From Bacteroidetes bacterium GWF2_40_14 (GTDB lineage Bacteria > Bacteroidota > Bacteroidia > Bacteroidales > UBA932): a stretch of DNA of 64,000 nt. The position numbers and the translations under genes are program-made. Every line of letters begins with the position of its first letter. The first letter of the stretch is position 1. A model generated the notes under the pieces. It was given only the letters and a program-made list of their open reading frames with translations. It was not told the DNA's origin and did no database searches. Below are positions 1 through 7,316 of this stretch, piece by piece. The stretch lies in assembly GCA_001769195.1 (NCBI GenBank), contig MEOK01000001.1, forward strand, positions 62,001 through 126,000, in the 5' to 3' direction.

Positions 1-1
1 T

Positions 2-703
2 GAGCATATAAGGCAAAAAAACTGCCTAAGCTCCTTCTTTGTCTGCGGGCAGGCCGAACATAACCTTGACTTGATGGCTAAGTGCCGTCCCGACAACGTC
101 TCGGTTGACGAGAACATTCCTCTTGAATATGTAAGAGATGTGGCGTTGTCAAACGGTGTAAGCTTCGGGGGCAACCTCAAACTGACTACCACACTACTTT
201 TAGGTACTCCTGAAGATTCAGAAAGGGATGCTCTTGAGTGCATCCTTATTGGTGGTAAAAGAGGTTTTATACTGGCACCAGGCTGTGACCTGCCAATGGC
301 AACACCTGTAGAAAATCTTGAGGCGGTAAGTCGTTTGGTGAGAGACGAGTACCGTCAGGAATTTCTAAAAAGGACAAGTCAGGTTCAAGAAAACGAGGTA
401 TTACCAGATTTAAGCAGCAGATGGACCAAGGGAAAGGTTATAATTGACGTAATTACGCTTGATTCATCATCCTGTGCACCTTGTCAGTATATGATGGAAC
501 TTGTAGAAAGGCTCAAACCCCAGTTTAATGAAAAAATCGAGATATTTGAGCACAAGATTAAGACAAAGGAAGGATTGCTTATGATGAAAAGTCTTGGTGT
601 AAGGAACATCCCGACAATTTGCATAAACGGTAAGGTCAGGTTCATATCCATAACTCCACCACTCAGGCAACTGATTGAATCAATAAAAGAGGAGATGATG
701 TAA
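2..703 (+). CDS. URO-D/MtaA-like methyltransferase C-terminal part fused to thioredoxin-fold domain (5' partial)
   Basis: The reading frame is open from the left edge, so the N-terminus lies outside the window. The first ~120 visible residues match the C-terminal half of the uroporphyrinogen decarboxylase/MtaA/CmuA barrel, ending in the family signature GFILAPGCDLPMATPVENL with its conserved Cys. A thioredoxin-like domain follows, with an SCAPC redox motif and a cis-Pro segment (RNIPTICINGK). URO-D-type methyltransferases move methyl groups from a corrinoid protein to a thiol acceptor or the reverse. The usual His-X-Cys-Gly zinc motif appears here as Phe-Val-Cys-Gly, so the metal site may be altered. 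The stop codon overlaps the next ATG by one base, suggesting translational coupling with the CobW-like gene. The substrate is unknown and the role of the fused redox domain is inference. Confidence 0.8.
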   Translation, partial: EHIRQKNCLSSFFVCGQAEHNLDLMAKCRPDNVSVDENIPLEYVRDVALSNGVSFGGNLKLTTTLLLGTPEDSERDALECILIGGKRGFILAPGCDLPMATPVENLEAVSRLVRDEYRQEFLKRTSQVQENEVLPDLSSRWTKGKVIIDVITLDSSSCAPCQYMMELVERLKPQFNEKIEIFEHKIKTKEGLLMMKSLGVRNIPTICINGKVRFISITPPLRQLIESIKEEMM

Positions 704-1629
704 TGGCCGCCAAACCAATTCCACTGTATTTAGTGTCAGGTTTTCTTGGGAGCGGGAAAAGCAGCTTCCTTAAGAACATTATTGAAAAACTGAGCGGACT
801 AAAAAGAATTGGTATTGTACAGAACGAGTTTTCCTCTATAAACATAGACTCGAGGATACTTGCTCAAAGCGGATATTTTTCATTGATGGAGGTAAACAGA
901 GGCTCTCTCTTCTGCTTGTGTCAGCTTAATGACTTTATCCCTAAACTTGCAGATTTTATAGACAAGGAACAGCCAGAAGTGATTTTCATTGAGGCATCCG
1001 GCCTCTCAGACCCTCTCTCTATCCTTCAGATGATAAATTCTCCATATTTATCAGACAGGGTAAGGTTTTCGAGAGCATATACAATAGTGGACTGCTCATT
1101 GTTTGATATGCAGGTAAAAATGTTGAAATCAGTATCCAATCAGATAAAAATTGCAGATACTGTTCTCATAAACAAATGTGACAAACTCCACAGTGAAGAT
1201 TGTCGGACAATTGGCAATAAAGTGGAGGCAATTAATCCATTCTGCAAAATTGTCTACACACAATACGCAGTTCTACCCGATTCTGAATATGATTCCATTT
1301 TTGAAAATTCTTTCACTGCACAAGCCATTTTGACAATCAGGGAAAAAGATAGCCAACCCTTGACAGCTCCCCCGGATATATTGGTAAAGGTACTCTCCAC
1401 AGCACGGAAAATATCAATAGAAAATATGGAAAGACTTAAGGACCATATAAAGCCATTGCTTAGAGCAAAAGGATTTATAAGGATGGCAAATGGTTCAGCC
1501 ATAACAATACAGGCGGTTTCCGGAGATATATCACTTCAGGAATACACTTTGCCTGTTCTCAGGAGCGAAATGGTTTTTTTTGGTGAATCAATTGATTTAC
1601 ACTACATATCCAATCTGTTTAACGCATGA
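703..1629 (+). CDS. CobW/G3E-family P-loop GTPase
   Basis: A 308-residue G3E GTPase of the CobW/HypB/UreG class. A Walker A motif (GFLGSGKSS) lies near residues 13-21, a Walker B-like FIEASGLSDP around residue 100, and the base-specificity motif NKCDK follows. The usual CxCC metal motif of CobW/COG0523 proteins is reduced to CLCQ. These proteins act as metallochaperones or cofactor insertion/reactivation GTPases. Sitting between two URO-D methyltransferases and a MetH-type activation domain, it most plausibly serves a corrinoid or zinc cofactor in this cluster (inference). It overlaps the preceding gene by one base and the following gene by four (ATGA), so the four genes are probably one operon. 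Confidence 0.85.
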   Translation: MAAKPIPLYLVSGFLGSGKSSFLKNIIEKLSGLKRIGIVQNEFSSINIDSRILAQSGYFSLMEVNRGSLFCLCQLNDFIPKLADFIDKEQPEVIFIEASGLSDPLSILQMINSPYLSDRVRFSRAYTIVDCSLFDMQVKMLKSVSNQIKIADTVLINKCDKLHSEDCRTIGNKVEAINPFCKIVYTQYAVLPDSEYDSIFENSFTAQAILTIREKDSQPLTAPPDILVKVLSTARKISIENMERLKDHIKPLLRAKGFIRMANGSAITIQAVSGDISLQEYTLPVLRSEMVFFGESIDLHYISNLFNA

Positions 1630-2252
1630 GAGAGATCTTTGAATATAGGGTAATGCTCTCTTCCATTATACTGGGTAGAGAAGAGATAGCAAACCATATT
1701 GGTAAGGAATTCGTTGGACAAGCAAATAAGTTGATGACTCAACTGTCGTCAATAGAGGCAAAAGGAGCATTTACAATTATACAGAAAGAGGAATCGGATT
1801 TTATTTTTGGCAGGCAGATTGCTCCGATATTTGCCATGGCAGAAAAAATTGTACTTTTTGTTGCCACACTTGGAGAGGAGTCAAAAGAGATTATTGCCTC
1901 AAAAAAGACAGATATTCTGGAATATTATCTCGTTGATTTTCTGGCGTCTCAATTTGCAGAAGAAATGGCTGGGTATATGCATGAGAGAATAAAAGAGTAT
2001 GCTAAAGAGAGATCCTCAGGCTATTCCAACAGATACAGTCCGGGTTATTGCGGATGGAACGTAAAAGAACAGGTCAAGTTATTCGGGTTCTTCTGTGAAA
2101 ATCAATGTGGTATAAGACTTACCGATAGTTGTCTGATGGATCCTGTAAAATCTGTAAGTGGAGCAGTTGCTCTTGGAAATGGGGTAAAATACCGGGAGTA
2201 CGGATGCAAGAAATGTGATGAAAAAAATTGTTTGTACAAATCTAAATTATAA
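1626..2252 (+). CDS. Stand-alone MetH-type cobalamin reactivation (AdoMet-binding) domain protein
   Basis: This 208-residue protein corresponds to the C-terminal activation domain of B12-dependent methionine synthase without the rest of MetH. It carries the AdoMet-binding signature as RYSPGYCGW near residue 137 and the downstream conserved segment LTDSCLMDPVKSVSG. In MetH this domain binds S-adenosylmethionine and reductively remethylates the inactive cob(II)alamin. As a separate protein it would reactivate a corrinoid protein in trans, here presumably the partner of the flanking URO-D methyltransferases. The C-terminus has a Cys-rich tail (CKKCDEKNC) that might bind metal or iron-sulfur. It overlaps the CobW-like gene by 4 bp and is followed after 3 bp by the next methyltransferase. 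Confidence 0.85.
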   Translation: MREIFEYRVMLSSIILGREEIANHIGKEFVGQANKLMTQLSSIEAKGAFTIIQKEESDFIFGRQIAPIFAMAEKIVLFVATLGEESKEIIASKKTDILEYYLVDFLASQFAEEMAGYMHERIKEYAKERSSGYSNRYSPGYCGWNVKEQVKLFGFFCENQCGIRLTDSCLMDPVKSVSGAVALGNGVKYREYGCKKCDEKNCLYKSKL

Positions 2253-2255
2253 GAT

Positions 2256-3401
2256 ATGAGTTACACACCAAGAGAGAGGGTTATGGCTGCAATGAATTTG
2301 CAGAAACCCGACAGAGTACCGCTTATGTGCCAGTTCAGTATTGGCTCTATGATGCAGCAACTTAAGCCATCACCGGCTGAGTTCTGGTATGACGGGGAGT
2401 TGTTTGCTTTAGGGTTGGTAGAGCTGTGCAATAGATTTGATTTCGACGGCATTCTTGTAAGTTTACATGGACATTCGCCAGATTGGAGAGATAAGGTTAT
2501 CTCATTTAAAGAGCTGGAGGAGGGTAGACAGGAGCTTGTTTTCGAGGACAGACAGGAGTTGCATTCATGGACCGATCTTCCGATGGTGAAGTATTTTGAC
2601 AAAGCGGCATTAAAAAATATTGATGACATTGACATTGACAATGATGTGCCGGATGTGATTGATTACATACCAGTATCACAGAACCTCTACTTTAAAATTG
2701 ACAAAGATCATCCTTTCGACATTTTTGTTTTTCTAAGGGAAATGGTAGGCAATACATACTCCATTCACGGAGAGATAACCTCACCTTTTGATTATCTGCT
2801 AGATTTGCTGGGTTATGAGCAAGGTCTTATATCGCTGATAATGAATCCTGAAAAATGCAAGCAGATTTTACAGAAGTTTACTGATGGAATTACAAAACTG
2901 GCAGTTGAGATGTGCAAATATGACATTGATGCAATAAAGATATCCTCACCCTTTGCCGGTATGGGTTTCATCTCTCCCGAGCATTATCAGGAGTTTGTAC
3001 TCCCTTATGAGAGCCAGTTCATTAAAAAAGTAAGGGAAGCCGGGAAGCATGTATACATTCATACATGTGGCCATATAGACGACAGACTTGAACTTATGCA
3101 GCTATCCGGAGCGTCAGGTCTCGAATGTCTCGACCCTGAACCGGTTGGAAATGTAGATCTTAAAGACGCTTTCAACAGAATCGGCGACAAAATGTTTATC
3201 AAGGGAAACATTGATTCTGTAAACTCTCTGCTTTACGCAAGTAATGAAAAAGCAGAAGAGGATGTTTTGAAAATCATAGAGACAGGAAAAAGTGGCAAAG
3301 GTTTTATTCTCAGTACTGCATGTTCTATTGCACCAATGGTTACTGAAGAGAGACTTCATATCCTCTCAAAGCTGGCAGAAAGTGCAGGGAAATACAGTTG
3401 A
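2256..3401 (+). CDS. Uroporphyrinogen decarboxylase-family (MtaA/CmuA-like) corrinoid methyltransferase
   Basis: A complete 381-residue URO-D fold protein starting MSYTPRERVMAAMNLQKPDRVP, the N-terminus typical of methyltransferase-type rather than heme-pathway URO-D. The putative zinc site is present: HTCGH near residue 270, a Cys in SGLECLDPEP, and a third in LSTACSIAP near the C-terminus, matching the H-x-C...C pattern of MtaA/MtbA. The family transfers methyl groups between corrinoid proteins and a thiol or other acceptor. No corrinoid-binding protein is visible in the window; it may lie to the left. It is not a HemE: no heme genes are nearby and it pairs with a reactivation domain. It is the last gene of the cluster and converges on the phosphate transporter. 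Confidence 0.85.
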   Translation: MSYTPRERVMAAMNLQKPDRVPLMCQFSIGSMMQQLKPSPAEFWYDGELFALGLVELCNRFDFDGILVSLHGHSPDWRDKVISFKELEEGRQELVFEDRQELHSWTDLPMVKYFDKAALKNIDDIDIDNDVPDVIDYIPVSQNLYFKIDKDHPFDIFVFLREMVGNTYSIHGEITSPFDYLLDLLGYEQGLISLIMNPEKCKQILQKFTDGITKLAVEMCKYDIDAIKISSPFAGMGFISPEHYQEFVLPYESQFIKKVREAGKHVYIHTCGHIDDRLELMQLSGASGLECLDPEPVGNVDLKDAFNRIGDKMFIKGNIDSVNSLLYASNEKAEEDVLKIIETGKSGKGFILSTACSIAPMVTEERLHILSKLAESAGKYS

Positions 3402-3415
3402 CAGAGAAGGATTTC

Positions 3416-4447
3416 TTAGGACAGATTAAGAAACGAGCTTATAATAAGATAGATTAGTCCCGAAACAACCAATGTTGCAGGAATTGTGAAGATCCAGGCA
3501 ATAACGATATTTTTTGCTGTGGCCCACCTCACAGAAGCAAGACCCTTTGTCATACCAACACCAATAATTGAACCAGTGATAGTATGGGTGGTACTTACTG
3601 GTATTCCTCCAAGTGACGCACCTATCAATGTTATAGCCCCAGCTGTTTCTGCACAAAAGCCCTGGACAGGTTTTAACTTTGACAGACCATCACCAAGGGT
3701 CTTTATTACCCTCCAGCCACCTGCTAGAGTACCCATTGCAATTACAAAATGGCAAGAGAGCACTATCCAAAGAGGAACATGGAACCCAAGGTTTGGATCA
3801 TACAGATAAGTGGATATAAAATCGCTGGAGCCAGCCACACTAAAAAGCAAAACTGCAATTATTCCCATTGTCTTCTGGGCATCGTTTCCACCATGTCCAA
3901 GACTAAAAATCGCAGAAGAGAAGAGCTGAAGCACTTTGAATGCACCTTCTACTTTCAGGGGATGTCTGTTTTTGAAAATCCTCATTGTTAATGCCATCAT
4001 AATAAATCCTAATATTACTCCAATAAGTGGCGAAAGGACAATGAAGAGACCAATTTTGATAATTCCGGTAGATATAAGAGCAGTACTTCCATAGGAGAAC
4101 CAGACAGGTCCTATAAGACCACCTATTAATGCATGAGATACACTGATAGGCATTCCAAAATGGGTACAAGCCCATACCCATACAATGGCTCCAATTAGAG
4201 CAGATAATATAACATATGGGTTAACAACACTCGGATCAACGACACCTTTTCCGATTGTGTTTGCAACATGTAATCCAAATATAAGAAAGGCAGCAAAGTT
4301 CCAAAATGCAGCCCATGCTACAGCAGCATTGGGAGATAGAACCTTTGTGGAAACGATTGTTGCTATCGAATTAGCAGCATCGTTCATCCCATTAAGAAAG
4401 TCAAAAAGAAGAGCTATTACTATAGCAATTATAACTACTGTTAACAT
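3416..4447 (-). CDS. pit: PiT-family inorganic phosphate transporter
   Basis: A 343-residue polytopic membrane protein with both duplicated PiT signatures: an N-terminal DFLNGMNDAANSIAT and a C-terminal-half GHGGNDAQKTMG. PiT carriers import phosphate as a metal-phosphate complex using the proton or sodium gradient. Length and hydrophobic pattern (about 9-10 membrane segments) are normal for the shorter bacterial PiT proteins. It follows a DUF47 PhoU-like gene by 10 bp on the same strand, the standard pairing in which the DUF47 protein modulates the transporter. It converges tail-to-tail with the methyltransferase cluster, 14 bp away, and no clear terminator was seen there. Confidence 0.93.
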   Translation of the reverse strand: MLTVVIIAIVIALLFDFLNGMNDAANSIATIVSTKVLSPNAAVAWAAFWNFAAFLIFGLHVANTIGKGVVDPSVVNPYVILSALIGAIVWVWACTHFGMPISVSHALIGGLIGPVWFSYGSTALISTGIIKIGLFIVLSPLIGVILGFIMMALTMRIFKNRHPLKVEGAFKVLQLFSSAIFSLGHGGNDAQKTMGIIAVLLFSVAGSSDFISTYLYDPNLGFHVPLWIVLSCHFVIAMGTLAGGWRVIKTLGDGLSKLKPVQGFCAETAGAITLIGASLGGIPVSTTHTITGSIIGVGMTKGLASVRWATAKNIVIAWIFTIPATLVVSGLIYLIISSFLNLS

Positions 4448-4457
4448 ATTGTTATAA

Positions 4458-5108
4458 TTAAGCCAGTTTTACTATGATCGAACGAATACTGTCGCTGATA
4501 TCTTTTGCTCTGTCAGTAGTATCTTCCAGACTCTGAACGATATTCTTATGTTTAACCAGTTCAATTGCGTCTTTCTCATTTTCAAAAAGGAAACAATTGA
4601 AGTTCTCATACAGGTCGTCTACTTTATGTTCGATTTCCTTGATTTTTCTGCATCTTTTTACAGCCTCATTACTCTTTTTTGAAATCTGTTCAAGGTCATT
4701 TACAATTGTCTGGAGAATTTTTGCATCCTCTACAATAAAATCAATTATTGTAATTAGGTCCTTATAAATAGTCTTTGGTTTGTACATTACCTGCTTTCTT
4801 GCGGCATCGTGGATGAAATCAAGGAATGTGTCAATTCTGGATGCCAGTATGTGGATATCCTCCCTGTCGAACGGGGTGACAAACGTTTTGTTAAGTTCGT
4901 CGTAGATAGTGGCTGTTATCTGGTCTCCTTTAGTTTCAAGACTACTTATTTTCTTGTGATACTCCTTTTGTACTTCATAATTACTCTCAAGAAAAAGAGA
5001 TCTTAGGTCTTCGGCTGCTTCATTAATATTCTCCAGTTGAGCAATGAAAAGAGGGTAGAATTTCTTTTCCTTGACAATAAAAAACTGAAATATCCTATCA
5101 ATTTTCAT
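4458..5108 (-). CDS. DUF47 (PhoU-like) phosphate transport accessory protein
   Basis: A helical protein of about 216 residues of the DUF47/TIGR00153 family, recognised by the pattern LETKGDQITATIYDELNKTFVTPFDREDIHILASRIDTFLDF (written here across residues ~70-110). These PhoU-like proteins are encoded with PiT transporters and are thought to regulate them. I chose the ATG at 5108 (MKIDRIFQFF), not a TTG further out, because a good -7 box (TACTTTTG, complement of 5127-5134) lies between the two and would be upstream of the transcript start. It is co-transcribed with the PiT gene 10 bp downstream. Confidence 0.9.
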   Translation of the reverse strand: MKIDRIFQFFIVKEKKFYPLFIAQLENINEAAEDLRSLFLESNYEVQKEYHKKISSLETKGDQITATIYDELNKTFVTPFDREDIHILASRIDTFLDFIHDAARKQVMYKPKTIYKDLITIIDFIVEDAKILQTIVNDLEQISKKSNEAVKRCRKIKEIEHKVDDLYENFNCFLFENEKDAIELVKHKNIVQSLEDTTDRAKDISDSIRSIIVKLA

Positions 5109-5126
5109 ACTATATATTATTTGTGA

Positions 5127-5134
5127 CAAAAGTA
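5127..5134 (-). promoter_or_regulatory. Bacteroidota -7 promoter box for DUF47-pit
   Basis: The minus strand reads TACTTTTG, an exact match to the TAnnTTTG consensus of the Bacteroidota primary sigma factor, 18 bases before the DUF47 ATG. A clear -33 element is not obvious. Confidence 0.55.
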
Positions 5135-5212
5135 AGTTTAGTCCATAAATATAGTTTAAATTGATATGATATTTCCTAAAATGTTAACAAAACCGTAACA
5201 AAAAAACTACTT

Positions 5213-7225
5213 TCATCCTTTAATCAGTTGGAGACTTCTTTTAATGAATTTGCTCAGTTCTTCGCCCTTTAGCATGCCGTTTGATAGTAATGCCAGATCT
5301 GTCACCTCCCTTATCAGGTCATTCTCCTTGCCGAATTTATTCAGTAGTGATTTTCTCTCCTCTTTTATTTTTTCAATGGTATCTTCCAGACTTTTTCTTT
5401 CATCTTTGATTGAAGTTTCAATTTCCTCGTCCTTAATGTCTTTTGTCTTCTCCTTAATAGAAGAAAGCTTAGCCTGAGGTTCAGAAATTCTGTCGGATAG
5501 CTCCTTGATTGTTTCAGTTATAGATTCATTCTTTATGTCAAGGATTTTCTTAACCAATGGATGACTGTGATTTATTGTAATAGTGTAAGATTCGGGTAGT
5601 GAACCGTAAAAATTCATCCCTCCGTTCAGAGCCGACATCTCCCTATATCTTCTCATAAATTCTGATTGAGTTATAAGTACAGCTCCATCTTTCTCATCAA
5701 GATTCTCAATTGCAAAATTGTAATGAGGGCCGGAAGGGAGAGCTGCTTCAAATGCATTTGAAATGTCTGTCACATCATCCTGGGTGATATCCGGCTTTGA
5801 GATATCCTCCTTCTGTATGAGCTTGTCAATATGGTCAGAATCGACTCGGGCAAAAGTAGAATCTTTGAATTTTGACTCCAATAGATTTACAAAATGAGCA
5901 TCCAGCTGACTGTCAAACAGTAGTACGCCATAACCCCTGTTTTTTGCAGACTCTATAAATGTATACTGATCCTCCTTATTTGTAGAATAAAGGTATATCA
6001 GGCGTTTGTTTTTATCTGTCTGGGCAGGCTCAATTGCGGTTTTGTACTCATCATAGCTAAAATACCTGTTATCGGTGTTCTTCAAGAGAGAAAATTTCTC
6101 TGCACGTTCGCAGAACTTCTCATCTGAAAGCATTCCGTACTCTATGAATAGTTTTAGATTGTCCCACTTATCCTCAAGACCTTTTCGGTCATCTTTAAAT
6201 AGCTCATCTAGTCTGTCAGCTACTTTTTTTGTAATATGGCTGGAAATCTTTTTAACATTGGAATCTGATTGAAGATAACTTCTGGATACATTAAGAGGAA
6301 TGTCAGGTGAATCTATCACTCCGTGAAGCAGAGTAAGGAAATCCGGAACGATGTTTTCTACGGAATCAGTTACAAATACTTGATTGCAATATAGTTGTAT
6401 CTTGTTTCTTGAAATTTCCAGCTTCTCCTTTATCTTTGGGAAATAAAGGATGCCTGTAAGATTGAAAGGGTAATCAACGTTAAGGTGGATATAGAACAGA
6501 GGGTCCTCCTGCATTGGGTAGAGTTCTCTGTAGAAATTCATGTAGTCCTCCTCTTTGAGTTCACTTGGTTTTCGTGTCCACAAAGGATTTGGGTTGTTGA
6601 TTATTTTATTATCCTTGCCGAACTCAATTTCTATAGGGAGGAATTTGCAGTATTTGTTAAGAAGCATATTGATTTTACTCTCCTGAGCATACTCCTTTGA
6701 TTCATCGTCAAGATGAAGGATTATATCTGTCCCTCTATCTTTTCGTTTTCCCTTGGTAATATGATATTCAGGATTACCCTCGCAACTCCACTTAACCGGT
6801 TCTGCACCCTCTTTCCAGGAAAGAGTCTGTATCTCCACTTTTTTTGACACCATAAAAGCTGAATAGAATCCAAGTCCAAAGTGTCCTATGATATTGTTTA
6901 GCTGATCTTTGTATTTGTCTAGAAACTCTCCGGCACTTGAGAAGGCTATCTGATTGATATACTTCTGAACCTCCTCTTCTGTCATACCTATGCCATTGTC
7001 ACTGACAGTTATTGTTCCCTTCTCCGGATCTGAAGAGACCTTTATCCTGAGATCTCCTGTCTCTCCTTTGAAATCACTTGTTCTTGATATAGCCTTAAGC
7101 TTCTGAGTTGCATCTACTCCGTTAGAGATTAACTCTCTTAAAAATATCTCATGATCGGAATAGAGAAATTTTTTGATAATAGGAAAGATGTTTTCCGTAG
7201 TTACTCCTATAGTACCTTTTTGCAT
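5213..7225 (-). CDS. htpG: Molecular chaperone HtpG (Hsp90)
   Basis: A 670-residue Hsp90. The N-terminal GHKL ATPase domain (about residues 1-220) contains FLRELISNGVDATQKL, the ATP-binding DNGIGMT and the lid/GHFGLGFYS motifs. The middle domain contributes the conserved LNVSRSYLQ catalytic-arginine loop. The C-terminal dimerisation domain is short, as in bacteria. It functions as an ATP-driven cytosolic dimeric chaperone for stress and client maturation. The usual SNASDA is SNGVDA here, a common drift in this phylum. The gene stands alone: upstream is the large secreted amidase gene and downstream the phosphate genes, each with its own promoter. No CIRCE-like element was seen upstream. Confidence 0.97.
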   Translation of the reverse strand: MQKGTIGVTTENIFPIIKKFLYSDHEIFLRELISNGVDATQKLKAISRTSDFKGETGDLRIKVSSDPEKGTITVSDNGIGMTEEEVQKYINQIAFSSAGEFLDKYKDQLNNIIGHFGLGFYSAFMVSKKVEIQTLSWKEGAEPVKWSCEGNPEYHITKGKRKDRGTDIILHLDDESKEYAQESKINMLLNKYCKFLPIEIEFGKDNKIINNPNPLWTRKPSELKEEDYMNFYRELYPMQEDPLFYIHLNVDYPFNLTGILYFPKIKEKLEISRNKIQLYCNQVFVTDSVENIVPDFLTLLHGVIDSPDIPLNVSRSYLQSDSNVKKISSHITKKVADRLDELFKDDRKGLEDKWDNLKLFIEYGMLSDEKFCERAEKFSLLKNTDNRYFSYDEYKTAIEPAQTDKNKRLIYLYSTNKEDQYTFIESAKNRGYGVLLFDSQLDAHFVNLLESKFKDSTFARVDSDHIDKLIQKEDISKPDITQDDVTDISNAFEAALPSGPHYNFAIENLDEKDGAVLITQSEFMRRYREMSALNGGMNFYGSLPESYTITINHSHPLVKKILDIKNESITETIKELSDRISEPQAKLSSIKEKTKDIKDEEIETSIKDERKSLEDTIEKIKEERKSLLNKFGKENDLIREVTDLALLSNGMLKGEELSKFIKRSLQLIKG

Positions 7226-7316
7226 AATATCTGACTTTAAATTGATTTATATTTATATCAGAACAAAATCAAAAGCTGTACCAAAGAGTCATAAGTGACA
7301 AAAGCCTGACAAATTA

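Noticed and set aside
2256-3401. HemE uroporphyrinogen decarboxylase of heme synthesis
   Set aside because: The H-x-C...C zinc pattern and the neighbouring MetH activation domain fit a corrinoid methyltransferase.
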